Positions 1 to 9,606 of a DNA stretch of 64,000 nucleotides are shown here, piece by piece. This stretch comes from Candidatus Nitricoxidivorans perseverans (lineage in GTDB: Bacteria; Pseudomonadota; Gammaproteobacteria; Burkholderiales; Rhodocyclaceae): assembly GCA_030246985.1 (NCBI GenBank), contig CP107246.1:1304282-1368281 (forward strand), in the 5' to 3' direction. Position 1 is the first letter of the stretch; the number at the start of each line of letters is the position of its first letter. The translations under genes and the position numbers were made by a program. Under the pieces are notes generated by a model that did no database searches, was not told the origin of the DNA, and worked only from the letters and a program-made list of their open reading frames with translations.

Positions 1-964
1 TGCCGTAGCCGGGCACGATGATGACGTTCCTGGCTTCCCTGAGCAGCTCCGCCGTTTCATGCGCGCTGATCGCCGTGACCTCGCCGGCCGGCTGGCCGTC
101 ACCCTTGGCCGCGGGCGCGCCGCCGCCGGTGCCGAAGCCACCGGCGATCACGCTGATGAAGTTGCGGTTCATCGCACGGCACATGATGTAGGACAGGATG
201 GCGCCGGAGGAGCCCACCAGGGCGCCGGTGACGATGAGCAGGTCGTTCGACAGCATGAAGCCGGTGGCCGCCGCCGCCCAGCCCGAGTAGCTGTTGAGCA
301 TCGACACCACCACCGGCATGTCGGCGCCGCCGATGGCCATGACCATGTGGATGCCGAAGAGCAGCGCGATCACCGTCATCACGATGAGCGGCGTCATGCC
401 GGCGGCCATCGATTCGGCGTGCAGAAACTCGCGGCCGAACCAGATCACGACCAGCAGGCCGGCGAGGTTCATCCAGTGGCGTCCGGGCAGCAGCATCGGC
501 TTGCCCCCGATCTTGCCGGAGAGCTTGCCGAAGGCGATCACCGAGCCGGAGAACGTCACGGCGCCGATGAGGATGCCGATGTAGATCTCCGCCTCATGGA
601 TGGCCTTTTCGGCGCCGGTGAAGGCGATGGAGGTGTCGATATAGCTCGCGAAGCCGACCAGGCAGGCGGCGAGGCCGACCAGGCTGTGCATCAGCGCGAC
701 GAGTTCCGGCATCTGGGTCATCTGCACGGTGCGCGCCGCGTAGAGGCCGATGCTGCCGCCCACGACCATGGCGCCGACGATCCAGGGAATGCCGGCCATG
801 GTGACGCGCGGCCCGAAGACGGTCGCCAGCACGGCGATGGCCATGCCGATCATGCCGTAGAGGTTGCCCCTGCGGGAAGATTCCGGATGGGACAGGCCGC
901 CGAGGCTGAGGATGAAGAGAATGGTCGCGCCGAGGTAGGCGACGGTGGTTAGACTTTCGGACAT
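1..964 (-). CDS. pntB: NAD(P) transhydrogenase subunit beta, partial (3' end outside window)
   Basis: This is the beta subunit of the inner-membrane proton-translocating transhydrogenase, which couples proton entry to hydride transfer from NADH to NADP+. The first 321 codons are visible and the rest lies outside the window. The protein starts [18 protein letters not shown] and has many hydrophobic spans. Family-typical segments include HSLVGLAA near residue 90 and the stretch [16 protein letters not shown] near residue 225, which leads into the membrane domain/NADP-domain linker. Most of the C-terminal NADP-binding domain (dIII) is therefore missing here. The start lies 13 bases after the pntA stop, so the two subunits are co-transcribed. 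Identification is secure; only the ending is unseen. Confidence 0.95.
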   Translation of the reverse strand, partial: MSESLTTVAYLGATILFILSLGGLSHPESSRRGNLYGMIGMAIAVLATVFGPRVTMAGIPWIVGAMVVGGSIGLYAARTVQMTQMPELVALMHSLVGLAACLVGFASYIDTSIAFTGAEKAIHEAEIYIGILIGAVTFSGSVIAFGKLSGKIGGKPMLLPGRHWMNLAGLLVVIWFGREFLHAESMAAGMTPLIVMTVIALLFGIHMVMAIGGADMPVVVSMLNSYSGWAAAATGFMLSNDLLIVTGALVGSSGAILSYIMCRAMNRNFISVIAGGFGTGGGAPAAKGDGQPAGEVTAISAHETAELLREARNVIIVPGYG

Positions 965-977
965 TTGTCGCTTCCTC

Positions 978-2555
978 TTATTTGCGGAACATCGCCAGCA
1001 TGCGGCGGGTCACGGCAAAGCCGCCGAACATGTTGATGGTGGTAAGCGCGATGCCGACCACGGCCAAGCCGAGAATCCAGCTCTCCGGCCGGGCGACGTC
1101 ACCCGCGAGCGGCGGCGCGATCTGCACCAGCGCGCCGATGGCGATGATGCTGGAAATCGCGTTGGTGACGCTCATCAGCGGCGTGTGCAATGCCGGCGTC
1201 ACGTTCCAGACCACCATGTAGCCGACGAAGCAGGCCAGCACGAACACCGTGAAGTGGGCGAGGAAGGCCGAGGGCGCGCCGGCGCCGATCAGCCAGAACA
1301 GCGCGGCGGCGAACCCGAACATGATCGCCGTGCGCGCAGGGGAGGCCGGCGCGCCTCCACCGTGGCCATGGGCCGGCGGCGGGGGTGGCATCGCCGCCTT
1401 GGGCGCCGGCGGGGCCGGCAGTTTGATGGGCGGCGCCGGCCAGGTGATGGCGCCCTCCTTGATGACCGTCAGGCCGCGGATGGCGTCGTCTTCCATGTTG
1501 ACGTTGACGATGCCGTCCTTGGTCTTGCACAGTTCCTCGGTCAGGCGCAGCAGGTTGTTCGAATAGAGCGTCGAGGCTTGCTTCGCCAGGCGGCTGACCA
1601 GGTCGGTATAGCCGACGATGGTCACGCCGTGCTTCACCACCACCTGGCCGGGCTCGGTCAGCTCGCAGTTGCCGCCCTGCTCGGCCGCCATGTCGACGAT
1701 GACGCTGCCCGGCTTCATGCTCTTCACCATGTCGGCGGTGATAAGGCGGGGCGCGGGCTTGCCGGGGATCAGCGCGGTGGTGATGACGATGTCCACTTCC
1801 TTGGCCTGCTTGGCGTACATCTCGCGCTGGGCCTGCTGGAAACCTTCGGACATCACCTTGGCGTAGCCGCCGCCGCCGGAGCCTTCCTCCTCGTAATCGA
1901 CCTTGACGAATTCGCCGCCCAGCGACACGACCTGGTCGGCCACCTCGGCGCGCGTGTCGTTGGCGCGCACGATGGCGCCCAGGCCGGCTGCCGTGCCGAT
2001 CGCGGCCAGGCCGGCCACGCCGGCGCCGGCGATGAAGACCTTGGCCGGCGGCACCTTGCCCGCGGCGGTGATCTGGCCGTTGAAGAAGCGGCCGAAGGCG
2101 TTGGCGGCCTCGATGACGGCGCGGTAGCCGGCGATGCCGGCCATGGAGGTCAACGCGTCCATCTTCTGGGCGCGGCTCAGCATGCGCGGCAGCGAGTCGA
2201 TGGCGAGCACCGTGGCCTTTCTGGCCGCCAGTTGCTGCATGAGTTCGGGGTTCTGCGCCGGCCAGATGAAGCTGACCAGCGTGCCGCCTTCGCGCATCAA
2301 GCCGACTTCTTCCTTGCTCGGCCCACGCACCTTGAAGACGATGTCGGATTGGGCCCACAGTTCCGTAGCGGTGGCGGCGATCTCGGCGCCCGCGGCGCGG
2401 TAGGTATCGTCCGCGAAGTTCGCCGCGTCGCCGGCGCCGGATTCCACGGCGACCGAGAAGCCCAGCTTGATGAGCTTTTCGACGACATCGGGTACGGTGG
2501 CAACGCGTTTCTCACCCGCGGCTGTTTCGCGGGGAATTCCTATTTTTAGAGGCAT
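978..2555 (-). CDS. pntA: NAD(P) transhydrogenase subunit alpha (fused alpha1-alpha2)
   Basis: This 525-residue protein is the NAD(H)-binding alpha subunit of the membrane transhydrogenase. It begins [19 protein letters not shown], the hallmark of the AlaDH/PNT N-terminal domain. A Rossmann NAD domain follows ([17 protein letters not shown] near residue 170). A proline/alanine-rich linker lies at about residues 376-402, then about four membrane helices to the C-terminus. Both the soluble and the membrane part of alpha are in one chain, as in E. coli PntA; many alphaproteobacteria split them into PntAA and PntAB. It is the first gene of the pntA-pntB operon. The 103 bases upstream, before the next gene's stop, would hold the promoter. 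Confidence 0.95.
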   Translation of the reverse strand: MPLKIGIPRETAAGEKRVATVPDVVEKLIKLGFSVAVESGAGDAANFADDTYRAAGAEIAATATELWAQSDIVFKVRGPSKEEVGLMREGGTLVSFIWPAQNPELMQQLAARKATVLAIDSLPRMLSRAQKMDALTSMAGIAGYRAVIEAANAFGRFFNGQITAAGKVPPAKVFIAGAGVAGLAAIGTAAGLGAIVRANDTRAEVADQVVSLGGEFVKVDYEEEGSGGGGYAKVMSEGFQQAQREMYAKQAKEVDIVITTALIPGKPAPRLITADMVKSMKPGSVIVDMAAEQGGNCELTEPGQVVVKHGVTIVGYTDLVSRLAKQASTLYSNNLLRLTEELCKTKDGIVNVNMEDDAIRGLTVIKEGAITWPAPPIKLPAPPAPKAAMPPPPPAHGHGGGAPASPARTAIMFGFAAALFWLIGAGAPSAFLAHFTVFVLACFVGYMVVWNVTPALHTPLMSVTNAISSIIAIGALVQIAPPLAGDVARPESWILGLAVVGIALTTINMFGGFAVTRRMLAMFRK

Positions 2556-2658
2556 GAGGGGGCTCCCGTCGTGGTATCGCTACGCCCCGGAGCAATCGCA
2601 TCCCACCCGGGGCCGGGCGATCATACTTCAATCTTCCGACCTTTCCTACTGACATCGA

Positions 2659-3333
2659 TCAAGGTTGCTCCGGCAGGCCGGGGATTCGACCAATTTTTCC
2701 CATTTGACGGTCGTGAAGCCGGCTCATCGACACTTGCGCCACCGCCGCGCCGATCAGGGCAAGGAACATATCCCACTGGGCATCCCAGGGATCGCCCTGG
2801 GTACCGAGGAATTCCACGGAGCCGTCCCCCCAGAAGACCGTCGCGCCCCACTCGATCAGCTCGTAGGCGGCGCTGACGGCCAGGCAGACGCAAAGCACAA
2901 GGAAGAACAGCCACTTGCCGGGGCGCAGCGGCGAGGTGCGCAGCAGGATTTCACGGGCGACGATGGCCGGCGTGACGCCCTGGAAGAAGTGGCCGATGCG
3001 GTCATAGGGATTGCGGGCGAGATCGAAGGCCTCCTGCAGCCACTCGCCGACCGGCACGCGGGAATAAGTGTAGGCGCCGCCGAGGATCAGAATCAGCGCG
3101 AAGAACGCCATCAGTCCGTACGCCAGCGTCGTGAAGGGGAATGTCCGCCAAGTGGCGGCCAGCAAGGGAACGGCGATCAACACGGGCATCACCTCCGCCC
3201 ACCAGGTGGCCCGATCATAGGGCTGGATGCCCGATGCGATCAGGGCCGCGAGGACGACCGCCAGCAGACCCGGAGCAACCATGGCGGAGGGCCGGTAACG
3301 GACTGATCGCTGGAATAGACCGGGTTCATGCAT
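2659..3333 (-). CDS. YjdF-type (DUF2238) inner-membrane protein
   Basis: This 224-residue integral membrane protein resembles the DUF2238/YjdF family. Its role is not known. About five hydrophobic segments are visible: near residues 18-38, 44-60, 68-88, 140-162 and 188-205. The central stretch YDRIGHFFQGVTPAIVAREILLR and the later AYELIEWGATVFWG and GDPWDAQWDMF are characteristic conserved blocks of the family. It stands alone on the minus strand, divergent from the FimV-like gene, whose start is about 50 bases away. The stop lies 103 bases from the pntA start, so it could share a transcript with pntAB, but no function is inferred from that. Confidence 0.8.
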   Translation of the reverse strand: MHEPGLFQRSVRYRPSAMVAPGLLAVVLAALIASGIQPYDRATWWAEVMPVLIAVPLLAATWRTFPFTTLAYGLMAFFALILILGGAYTYSRVPVGEWLQEAFDLARNPYDRIGHFFQGVTPAIVAREILLRTSPLRPGKWLFFLVLCVCLAVSAAYELIEWGATVFWGDGSVEFLGTQGDPWDAQWDMFLALIGAAVAQVSMSRLHDRQMGKIGRIPGLPEQP

Positions 3334-3383
3334 GCTTAATGGATGATTCCTGGGCGGCTTCGGCCCCGCTTCCGGGCAGTAGA

Positions 3384-4442
3384 ATGGCGATCATGCGAGC
3401 GTGGCGACCAGGAGTCTACCGGAATTTCAGTACCCATCCCCGCCTGCCCGCGTGGGTATCGGCAATCGCCCTGTCCGTTCTGGCGGCGCTGCCCGCGGCC
3501 GCTTCCCTGCCTGAAGCATCGCTCCGGCTTGCCCCTTCCCTCGATGCGCCGCGCGAGGTCGACGGGGAAGAGCGGGCTCTGCTGCACCTGGAATGGCGGG
3601 CCGCGCTATCCAAAGTCGACGAGACCGAAATCCTGGACGACATCCTGGCCCGCGTGCGGCGCATGGAAGGAACCGTCGGCCAATTGCGCGTGTTGATCGA
3701 AGCCATGCCGGCCAGTCCACCGGCCCTGCCTCCCGAAGCGGCGCGGCCGCCGGCCGGGAATGACGGCGACCTGTCGTGGAGGTTGATCGCGTCCGGCGCA
3801 GTGGCAGCGCTCCTGGCATTCCTTTGGGCTCGCCGCCGGCGCGAACCGGCCGCCGCGACAACGCCTGCGCCGTCGCTCGACGAGCCATTGCCTATCGAAG
3901 CCGTTACCGGTACAGAGACGGAAGAAAGGGATGTCGTCCCCGCAGAAAAGGATGTCGTTCCGACGAATAGAGACGCGGCCGCCGGCGCCGACCAGGCCCT
4001 CGAGCTGGCGGAAATCATGCTGTCCATGGGGCTGAACCAGGGGGCCGCGCAAACGCTGATCGACCACATCCACAAGCATCCGCGCCGCGCTCTTTACCAC
4101 TGGCTGATGCTCCTGGACGTCTATCGCCGTTCAGGCATGAAGAATGAATTCGAGCACTCGATGCGCGAGCTGAAGCAGAACTTCAACATCCGGGCGATCG
4201 ACTGGCAGAAAAGCCCGGAAGCGTTCGCGCAAGGGAGCATCGAGGACTACATCCACATCTCGGAGCGGGTACGGGAACTCTGGCACAGGCCGGCATGCAC
4301 GGAATACCTGGAGCGACTCCTGGAAGACAACCGGGGCGGCACCCGCGCGGGCTTCCCGCAGCCCGTGGCGGAGGAAATCCTGCTGCTGATCGACATCCTG
4401 AGGGAAACCGGGTTCGGCGGTTCCGAGAGCTTCCAGGCGTGA
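3384..4442 (+). CDS. FimV-like C-terminal domain protein, membrane anchored
   Basis: This predicted envelope protein of 352 residues has an N-terminal signal/anchor helix (WVSAIALSVLAALPAAAS). A short coiled-coil-prone segment containing VDETEILDDILARVRRMEG follows, then a second hydrophobic span (LIASGAVAALLAFLWA), a charged Pro/Ala linker, and a C-terminal helical part. The latter (LELAEIMLSMGLNQGAAQTLIDHI) resembles the FimV C-terminal domain used in type IV pilus and polar assembly. It is far shorter than true FimV and no LysM domain is seen. The start is uncertain: ATGs at 3339, 3384 and 3393 are in frame and none has a clear ribosome site. I chose 3384 because it places the hydrophobic segment close to the N-terminus. 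Confidence 0.65.
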   Translation: MAIMRAWRPGVYRNFSTHPRLPAWVSAIALSVLAALPAAASLPEASLRLAPSLDAPREVDGEERALLHLEWRAALSKVDETEILDDILARVRRMEGTVGQLRVLIEAMPASPPALPPEAARPPAGNDGDLSWRLIASGAVAALLAFLWARRRREPAAATTPAPSLDEPLPIEAVTGTETEERDVVPAEKDVVPTNRDAAAGADQALELAEIMLSMGLNQGAAQTLIDHIHKHPRRALYHWLMLLDVYRRSGMKNEFEHSMRELKQNFNIRAIDWQKSPEAFAQGSIEDYIHISERVRELWHRPACTEYLERLLEDNRGGTRAGFPQPVAEEILLLIDILRETGFGGSESFQA

Positions 4443-4462
4443 TCCCGCCGCGCGGCGGCGGG

Positions 4463-5209
4463 CTATACCGGGTTGTCCAGCTCCACGAATTCGCATTCGA
4501 GTCTGAATCGTTCGCGCAGGTGTTCGGCCAGGGCCATGACGCCGTAGCGCTCGGTGGCATGGTGGCCCGCCGCGATGTAGGGGATGCCGGTCTCGCGGGC
4601 GAGATGCACGGTCTGCTCCGAAATCTCGCCTGAAACGTAGCAGTCGGCGCCGGCGGCGATGGCCTGTTCGAAGTAGCCCTGCGCGGCGCCGGTGCACCAC
4701 GCGACGCGCCGTATCTCGCGGCGGCCGTCGCCGACCAGGAGCAGCGTGCGGCCCAGCGCTCCTTCAATCTCGCCGGAGAGGGCTTCCGCAAAAATCGGCG
4801 CCCGCGGGATGCCGATGAAGCCGACATCCTGCTCGGCAAAGCGTCCGGTCACGGCCCAGCCCAGGCGTTTCGCCAGCTGTGCGTTGTTGCCGAGTTCCGC
4901 GTGGGCATCCATGGGCAGGTGATAGGCGAACAAGCTTATGTCGTGGGCGAGCAGGGTGGCCATGCGTGTGCGACGGTGGCCGGTGACGCGGCCGTCTTCG
5001 CCGCGCCAGAACCAGCCGTGGTGCGCCAGGACGGCATCGGCCCGCCGGCGCACTGCCTCGTCGAGCAGCGCCTGGCTGGCGGAAACCCCGCAGACGATCC
5101 GCCGGACCTCCGTCCGTCCTTCCACTTGCAGGCCGTTTGGGCAATAATCGCGGAAGCGCGCGGCCTCCAGCAGCTCATCGAGATGGGTTCCCAGCGCATC
5201 CCGCATCAT
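4463..5209 (-). CDS. Nif3-like dinuclear metal-centre protein (YbgI type)
   Basis: This 248-residue protein belongs to the Nif3/YbgI family, once annotated as GTP cyclohydrolase I type 2. Members form toroidal hexamers with a two-metal site; the substrate is unresolved. Metal-ligand motifs are visible: the His pair in LAHHGWFWRG (near residue 64), the His in FAYHLPMDAH (near residue 96), and the late AAGHHATERYGV block that supplies the last His and Glu. Length and motif order are normal for the family. The start at 5209 is preceded by GGAG with 7-base spacing; a second ATG directly follows. It is transcribed divergently from the DegS-like protease, 30 bases away. Confidence 0.88.
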   Translation of the reverse strand: MMRDALGTHLDELLEAARFRDYCPNGLQVEGRTEVRRIVCGVSASQALLDEAVRRRADAVLAHHGWFWRGEDGRVTGHRRTRMATLLAHDISLFAYHLPMDAHAELGNNAQLAKRLGWAVTGRFAEQDVGFIGIPRAPIFAEALSGEIEGALGRTLLLVGDGRREIRRVAWCTGAAQGYFEQAIAAGADCYVSGEISEQTVHLARETGIPYIAAGHHATERYGVMALAEHLRERFRLECEFVELDNPV

Positions 5210-5239
5210 CGTTCTTCTCCTTTTGCTCAGCCGTCATTC

Positions 5240-6391
5240 ATGCGCCGATTGTGGCTCATCTTCGCACAGGCCGTCACGGTCAGCGTCGCCGTGCTGTTCG
5301 CCGTCCAGACCCTCAAGCCGGAGTGGCTGGGGCGCGGCGACGCGCCGGGCACCGTCACGGTGCGGGAGGCGGTGCCGGCCGCCGATGACGGCCGCCGCGC
5401 CGCATCCTTCCGCGATGCGGCGAAAAGGGCGGTTCCCTCGGTGGTGCATGTCTTCACCCGACAGGAAACGCGGTCGCCGCGCCATCCGTTCCTCAACGAC
5501 CCCCTGTTCCGGCACTTCTTTGGCGATCGCTTCGGCGAGGAGACCCAGCGCCGTTCGGGCCTCGGCAGCGGCGTCGTCGTCACCAACGACGGCTACATTC
5601 TGACCAACAACCACGTCGTCGAGGCTGCCGACGAGATCGAGGTGGCCAGCAACGATGGCCGCAAGTTCAAGGCCCGGGTGGTCGGTACCGATCCGGAATC
5701 CGATCTGGCGGTGCTGCGCATCCCCGCCGACAGCAAGCTGCCGGCGATCACCTTCGCGCCGGCCGAATCGATCCGGGTCGGCGATATCGTGCTGGCCATC
5801 GGCAATCCCTTCGGCGTCGGCCAGACCGTCACGTCCGGCATCGTCTCGGCCCTCGAACGCACCCATCTGGGCATCAATACCTTCGAAAAATTCATCCAGA
5901 CGGATGCCGCCATCAATCCCGGAAACTCGGGCGGTGCCCTGGTGGACGGCAGCGGCCTCCTGGTCGGCATCAACACGGCGATCTATTCGCAAAGCGGCGG
6001 CTCCATGGGCATCGGCTTCGCCATTCCGGTTTCCCTGGCCCGCGACGTGCTGGAGCAGATCATCCGCACCGGTTCCGTCACCCGCGGCTGGATCGGCGTC
6101 GAGGTGCAGGAGATCACGCCGGAGTTGGCGGCGTCCTTCCGCCTGCCGGCGGCCGACGGCGCCCTGATCGCCGGCGTCATGCGCGGAAGCCCGGCCGACA
6201 AGGCGGGCATCCGGCCCGGCGACGTGCTGCTGGCGGTGGCGGGCAAGAAAGTCCGCGATGCCCAGACCATGCTCGACCTGATCGCCGCGCTGGAGCCGGG
6301 GCGGGCCGCCCCATTCAAGCTGCGCCGCGGCGGGCGCGAGATCGACATCGAGGCCATCATCGGCAGGCGGCCAAGACCTCCGCGGGACTAG
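5240..6391 (+). CDS. DegS/HtrA-type membrane-anchored serine protease
   Basis: This is a periplasmic trypsin-like serine protease of 383 residues anchored by one N-terminal helix (MRRLWLIFAQAVTVSVAVLF). The catalytic triad is complete: His125 in TNNHVVEA, Asp155 in ESDLAVL and Ser230 in NPGNSGGAL. A single PDZ domain occupies the last roughly 100 residues (SPADKAGIRPGDVLL). One PDZ plus an anchor is the DegS/AlgW arrangement, used to sense misfolded envelope proteins and start sigma-E release, rather than the two-PDZ DegP type. No rseA or rpoE gene is in view, so that role is inferred from the family. The gene converges on tatC with a 4-base overlap of coding ends. No good ribosome site precedes the ATG. 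Confidence 0.88.
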   Translation: MRRLWLIFAQAVTVSVAVLFAVQTLKPEWLGRGDAPGTVTVREAVPAADDGRRAASFRDAAKRAVPSVVHVFTRQETRSPRHPFLNDPLFRHFFGDRFGEETQRRSGLGSGVVVTNDGYILTNNHVVEAADEIEVASNDGRKFKARVVGTDPESDLAVLRIPADSKLPAITFAPAESIRVGDIVLAIGNPFGVGQTVTSGIVSALERTHLGINTFEKFIQTDAAINPGNSGGALVDGSGLLVGINTAIYSQSGGSMGIGFAIPVSLARDVLEQIIRTGSVTRGWIGVEVQEITPELAASFRLPAADGALIAGVMRGSPADKAGIRPGDVLLAVAGKKVRDAQTMLDLIAALEPGRAAPFKLRRGGREIDIEAIIGRRPRPPRD

Positions 6392-7203
6392 CTCCCTCTG
6401 TTCGCCGCCGAGTCCGCTTCCGCCTTGTCCAGTTCGGCCTCCGCCTCGGCGTCGGTCAAGGGCCGGTAGTCGCTCTCGCCAGCCGCCGCGGGCTTGGAGA
6501 CGAAGCGCGCCAGCAGAAGACCCAGCTCGAACAGCAGGCACATCGGGACGGCCAGGAGTATCTGCGAAACCACGTCGGGCGGCGTGACCACGGCGGCGAT
6601 GACGAAGGCGCCGACGATCACGTAGGGCCGGGCTTCCTTGAGCTTTTCGAGGCTGACCAGGCCGAACCTGGCCAGCAGGACGACGATCACGGGCACCTCG
6701 AAGGTCACGCCGAAGGCCAGGAACATGGTCATCACGAAGGCGAGGTACTGTTCGATGTCCGGCGCCGGCGTGATGCTCTGGGGCGCGAATTCGGCGATGA
6801 ACTTGAAGACCGTGTTGAACACGAAGAAGTAGCAGAAGGCGATCCCCGCGAGGAAGAGCAGCGTGGAGCCGATCACCAGCGGTATGGCGAACTTTTTCTC
6901 GTGGGCGTAAAGCCCCGGCGCGACGAAAGCCCAGGCCTGGTAGAGCACCACCGGCAACGCGATCAGGAAGGCCGCCAGCAGCGTCACCTTGACCGGCACC
7001 ATGAAGGGCGTGATGACGCCCGTGGCGATCATCTTGGTGCCGGGCGGCAGAGTGGCGATCATCGGCTGCGCCAGAAGGTCGTAGACCGAGCCGGCCCAGG
7101 GCATCAGGAAAACGAAGACGACCAGCATCGCCACCAGCGCCCGGATGACGCGGTTGCGCAGCTCGATCAGGTGGGAGATGAAGGTTTCCTGAGAAGGGGA
7201 CAT
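6388..7203 (-). CDS. tatC: Sec-independent translocase TatC
   Basis: This is the 271-residue multi-spanning receptor of the twin-arginine translocase, which binds the twin-arginine signal peptide together with TatB and exports folded proteins. The N-terminus (SQETFISHLIELRNRVIRAL) is the conserved cytoplasmic entry of TatC. Six hydrophobic spans follow, with the family motif region FVAPGLYAHEKKF after the second helix. The tail is acidic and soluble. The ATG overlaps the tatB stop, so it is translated as part of tatABC. The order tatA-B-C after the HIT gene is the usual betaproteobacterial arrangement downstream of the his cluster. Confidence 0.96.
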   Translation of the reverse strand: MSPSQETFISHLIELRNRVIRALVAMLVVFVFLMPWAGSVYDLLAQPMIATLPPGTKMIATGVITPFMVPVKVTLLAAFLIALPVVLYQAWAFVAPGLYAHEKKFAIPLVIGSTLLFLAGIAFCYFFVFNTVFKFIAEFAPQSITPAPDIEQYLAFVMTMFLAFGVTFEVPVIVVLLARFGLVSLEKLKEARPYVIVGAFVIAAVVTPPDVVSQILLAVPMCLLFELGLLLARFVSKPAAAGESDYRPLTDAEAEAELDKAEADSAANRGS

Positions 7204-7547
7204 CAGACCTTGTCCCCGGAATTCTCCGGCGCGGGCAGAGCCCCGGCGGGCTTGTCGGCGAGCCCCTGGGCAATCGACTCGTTGAGCGAGGTTTCCACGG
7301 AGCCCAGTTGCGCATTGACCGACTGCTCCATGGCGCGCACCTGGTCGGCCATCTGCTGCTGGAGTTTCCTCATGTCCTCGATCTGGATTTCGCGGCTGAT
7401 GTCGGCCTTGACGTCGCCGACATAGCGCTGCAGGCGGCCGAACAGGTGGCCGGCGGTGCGGGCGACGCGGGGCAACCGCTCAGGCCCGATGACGATCAGC
7501 GCCACCAGGGCGATGACCATCAGTTCCGAGAAGCCAATGTCGAACAC
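7203..7547 (-). CDS. tatB: Sec-independent translocase TatB
   Basis: This 114-residue protein is the TatB component that, with TatC, recognises twin-arginine precursors. It starts MFDIGFSELMVIALVALIVIGPERLP, with one membrane helix followed by the Gly-Pro-Glu hinge typical of TatB. An amphipathic helix and a charged, coiled-coil-prone tail come next. It is shorter than E. coli TatB (about 170) but in the normal range for betaproteobacteria. It sits 6 bases after the tatA stop and overlaps the tatC start. Confidence 0.95.
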   Translation of the reverse strand: MFDIGFSELMVIALVALIVIGPERLPRVARTAGHLFGRLQRYVGDVKADISREIQIEDMRKLQQQMADQVRAMEQSVNAQLGSVETSLNESIAQGLADKPAGALPAPENSGDKV

Positions 7548-7553
7548 GAAGAC

Positions 7554-7781
7554 TCAGACGGTGGTTTTCTCTTTGACTTCGCCTTCGATGGTGTGGCCCA
7601 CCTTTTCGGCGGGCGGCGAATCGGCGGGCTTGGACTCGGCCGTGCCTTCCTTGATGCCTTCCTTGAAGCCCTTGACCGCACCGCCCAGATCCTGGCCGAT
7701 GTTGCGCAGTTTCTTGGTGCCGAACACCAACATGACGATGACCAGCACGATCAGCCAGTGCCAGATGCTGAAGCTTCCCAT
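7554..7781 (-). CDS. tatA: Sec-independent translocase TatA
   Basis: This 75-residue protein is the pore-forming TatA subunit. It has a short N-terminal membrane helix ([21 protein letters not shown]), then the conserved Phe-Gly-x-Lys-Lys-Leu-Arg-x-Ile-Gly hinge and an amphipathic helix ending in a Lys/Glu-rich tail. It is the first tat gene, with a good GGAGG ribosome site just upstream of the ATG. It lies 12 bases from the end of the HIT gene, suggesting that tat transcription continues from the his transcript. Confidence 0.95.
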   Translation of the reverse strand: MGSFSIWHWLIVLVIVMLVFGTKKLRNIGQDLGGAVKGFKEGIKEGTAESKPADSPPAEKVGHTIEGEVKEKTTV

Positions 7782-7793
7782 ATCCGTTTCCTC

Positions 7794-8144
7794 CTAATTT
7801 ATCGGGACCATCGGGCCAAGCGGCTCCGGGCCCCCCAGCACATGAACGTGCAGATGATATACCTCTTGCCGGCCGATCCGCCCCGTGTTGACGATGGTGC
7901 GGAAGCCGTCCGCCAAGCCCTGCGAGCGGGCGATTTCACCAACTGTTGCGAACAGCTTGCCCAGGATGGCCTGATGGCCGGCGTCCGTCTCGTTCAGCGA
8001 GGCGATGTGCCGCTTCGGGATGACCATGAAATGCACCGGCGCCTGCGGGCGGATGTCGTGGAAGGCGAAGAGATCGTCGTCCTCGTAGATCTTTCTCGAA
8101 GGGATCTCGCCGCGGGCGATGCGGCAGAAGATGCAGTCGCTCAT
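7794..8144 (-). CDS. Histidine-triad (HIT, HinT-type) nucleotide-binding protein
   Basis: This 116-residue HIT-family protein probably hydrolyses nucleoside phosphoramidates or AMP-lysine-like compounds, as HinT does. The active-site triad is visible as HLHVHVLGG near residue 98. The N-terminus has the usual [12 protein letters not shown] block, where the two cysteines often bind zinc. The start at 8144 overlaps the hisE stop by 4 bases. A longer reading frame upstream exists only because it runs antisense-free through hisE in another frame. The his-HIT-tat order is common in betaproteobacteria. Confidence 0.93.
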   Translation of the reverse strand: MSDCIFCRIARGEIPSRKIYEDDDLFAFHDIRPQAPVHFMVIPKRHIASLNETDAGHQAILGKLFATVGEIARSQGLADGFRTIVNTGRIGRQEVYHLHVHVLGGPEPLGPMVPIN

Positions 8145-8458
8145 CCCGTCCTCCCCGCCTTCTCCTTGATGCCGGAAACGCCCTCGCGCCGCTCGAGTTC
8201 GGCCATCACATCCTCCGCGCCGGCATCGAAATGGGCCAACAGCACCATGCTGTGGAACCACAGGTCGGCCACTTCCCGCACGATATGCGCTCGGTCGCCA
8301 TCCTTGGCGGCCATGAGGGTCTCGGCGGCTTCCTCGGCCACCTTCTTGCAGATCGCGTCGGCGCCCTTCGCGTACAGGCCCGCCACATAGGACGATTCCG
8401 GCGCCGCGCCCTTGCGCTCGACGAGGGTCTGCTGGAGGCGGGCAAGCACGTCGCTCAT
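8141..8458 (-). CDS. hisE: Phosphoribosyl-ATP pyrophosphatase
   Basis: This 105-residue enzyme carries out step two of histidine synthesis, hydrolysing phosphoribosyl-ATP to phosphoribosyl-AMP. The MazG-like alpha-helical fold is indicated by the acidic [14 protein letters not shown] and [14 protein letters not shown] segments that carry the Mg2+-binding glutamates and aspartate. It is a separate protein, not fused to HisI. It overlaps hisI by 4 bases upstream and the HIT gene by 4 bases downstream, so translational coupling is likely. Confidence 0.95.
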   Translation of the reverse strand: MSDVLARLQQTLVERKGAAPESSYVAGLYAKGADAICKKVAEEAAETLMAAKDGDRAHIVREVADLWFHSMVLLAHFDAGAEDVMAELERREGVSGIKEKAGRTG

Positions 8459-8844
8459 TTGTAGATCTCTTTCGGGTCCTTCAGCACCGGCTCGACCGGC
8501 TCCCAGCAGCTCTTCTCGTCCAGGCGCTGGAAGAAGCAGCTCTTGCGGCCGGTATGGCAGGCAATGCCGCCGACCTGCTCGATCCTGAGCAGAACCACGT
8601 CGTTGTCGCAATCGGTGCGAATCTCCAGCACCTTCTGAAAATGCCCAGACTCCTCGCCCTTGTGCCAGAGCTTCCGGCGCGATCTCGACCAGTAGACCGC
8701 CTGGCCGAGGGCGGCGGTCTTTTCCAGCGCCTCCCGGTTCATCCAGGCGAACATCAGCACGTCGCCGCTCGCCGCGTCCTGCGCGATCACCGGCACGAGG
8801 CCCTGTTCGTCCCACTTGATGTCGTTCAGCCACTTGCAGGTCAT
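8455..8844 (-). CDS. hisI: Phosphoribosyl-AMP cyclohydrolase
   Basis: This 129-residue enzyme opens the purine ring of phosphoribosyl-AMP, step three of histidine synthesis. The zinc and magnesium ligand region is visible as [17 protein letters not shown] and the later [14 protein letters not shown], which contains the catalytic cysteines and histidine. The N-terminal [22 protein letters not shown] is diagnostic of the family. It is monofunctional. The start at 8844 overlaps the hisF stop by 4 bases. Confidence 0.95.
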   Translation of the reverse strand: MTCKWLNDIKWDEQGLVPVIAQDAASGDVLMFAWMNREALEKTAALGQAVYWSRSRRKLWHKGEESGHFQKVLEIRTDCDNDVVLLRIEQVGGIACHTGRKSCFFQRLDEKSCWEPVEPVLKDPKEIYK

Positions 8845-9599
8845 AGCCGTACCTCGATGCCGCGGTCGCGCATGTATTCCTTGGCCTGGCGCACCGTGTA
8901 TTCGCCGTAATGGAAGATGCTGGCCGCCAGAACGGCGTCGGCGCGGCCCAGGGTGACGCCGTCGGCCAGGTGCTGGAGGTTGCCGACGCCGCCGCTGGCG
9001 ATCACCGGAATGTTGACGGCCTCGGACACGGCGCGGGTGAGCGCCAGGTCGAAACCGTTCTTCGTGCCGTCGCGGTCCATGCTGGTCAGCAGTATCTCGC
9101 CGGCGCCCAGGCCGGCCACCTGCCTGGCCCATTCGATGGCGTCCAGGCCGACGTTCTTGCGACCGCCGTGGGTGAAGACTTCCCACTTGCCCGGCGAGGT
9201 CTGCTTGGCGTCGATGGCGACGACGATGCATTGCGATCCGACCTTGCCGGAGGCCTCGGCCACCAGTTGCGGGTTGTTCACCGCCGCCGTGTTCATGCTG
9301 ACTTTGTCGGCGCCGGCGTTGAGCAGCCGGCGCACGTCCTCGACCCTGCGCACGCCGCCGCCGACCGTCAGGGGAATGAACACCTGTTCCGCGCAGGCTT
9401 CGACGATGTGCAGGATGATGTCCCGGTCGTCCGAGCTGGCGGTGATGTCGAGAAAGGTGATTTCGTCCGCCCCCTGCTCGTCGTAGCGCCGGGCGATCTC
9501 GACGGGATCGCCGGCATCGCGCAGGCTGACGAAATTCACGCCCTTGACCACGCGGCCGGCGCTGACGTCGAGGCAGGGGATGATGCGCTTGGCGAGCAT
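8841..9599 (-). CDS. hisF: Imidazole glycerol phosphate synthase, cyclase subunit
   Basis: This 252-residue (beta/alpha)8-barrel protein uses ammonia from HisH to convert PRFAR to imidazole glycerol phosphate and AICAR. It starts [20 protein letters not shown], with the catalytic Asp near residue 11. The second catalytic Asp lies in the VAIDAKQTS strand near residue 130. Phosphate-binding loops VGGGVR and ASGGVG are present. It lies 7 bases after the hisA stop and overlaps hisI. The HisH partner is encoded just upstream of hisA. Confidence 0.97.
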   Translation of the reverse strand: MLAKRIIPCLDVSAGRVVKGVNFVSLRDAGDPVEIARRYDEQGADEITFLDITASSDDRDIILHIVEACAEQVFIPLTVGGGVRRVEDVRRLLNAGADKVSMNTAAVNNPQLVAEASGKVGSQCIVVAIDAKQTSPGKWEVFTHGGRKNVGLDAIEWARQVAGLGAGEILLTSMDRDGTKNGFDLALTRAVSEAVNIPVIASGGVGNLQHLADGVTLGRADAVLAASIFHYGEYTVRQAKEYMRDRGIEVRL

Positions 9600-9606
9600 G
9601 AAGGGA

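Noticed and set aside
945..2549. 534-residue open frame on the plus strand opposite pntA
   Set aside because: It is antisense to a complete pntA, rich in Arg/His/Gly/Asp repeats typical of GC-rich antisense frames, and has no domain or ribosome site. Similar long antisense frames opposite hisF-hisA, hisD, groEL, the kinases and the symporters were rejected for the same reason.
3141..3383. Upstream extension of the FimV-like frame to 3141
   Set aside because: It would run antisense through the start of the YjdF-type gene, and its sequence is Arg/Pro-rich without conserved features.
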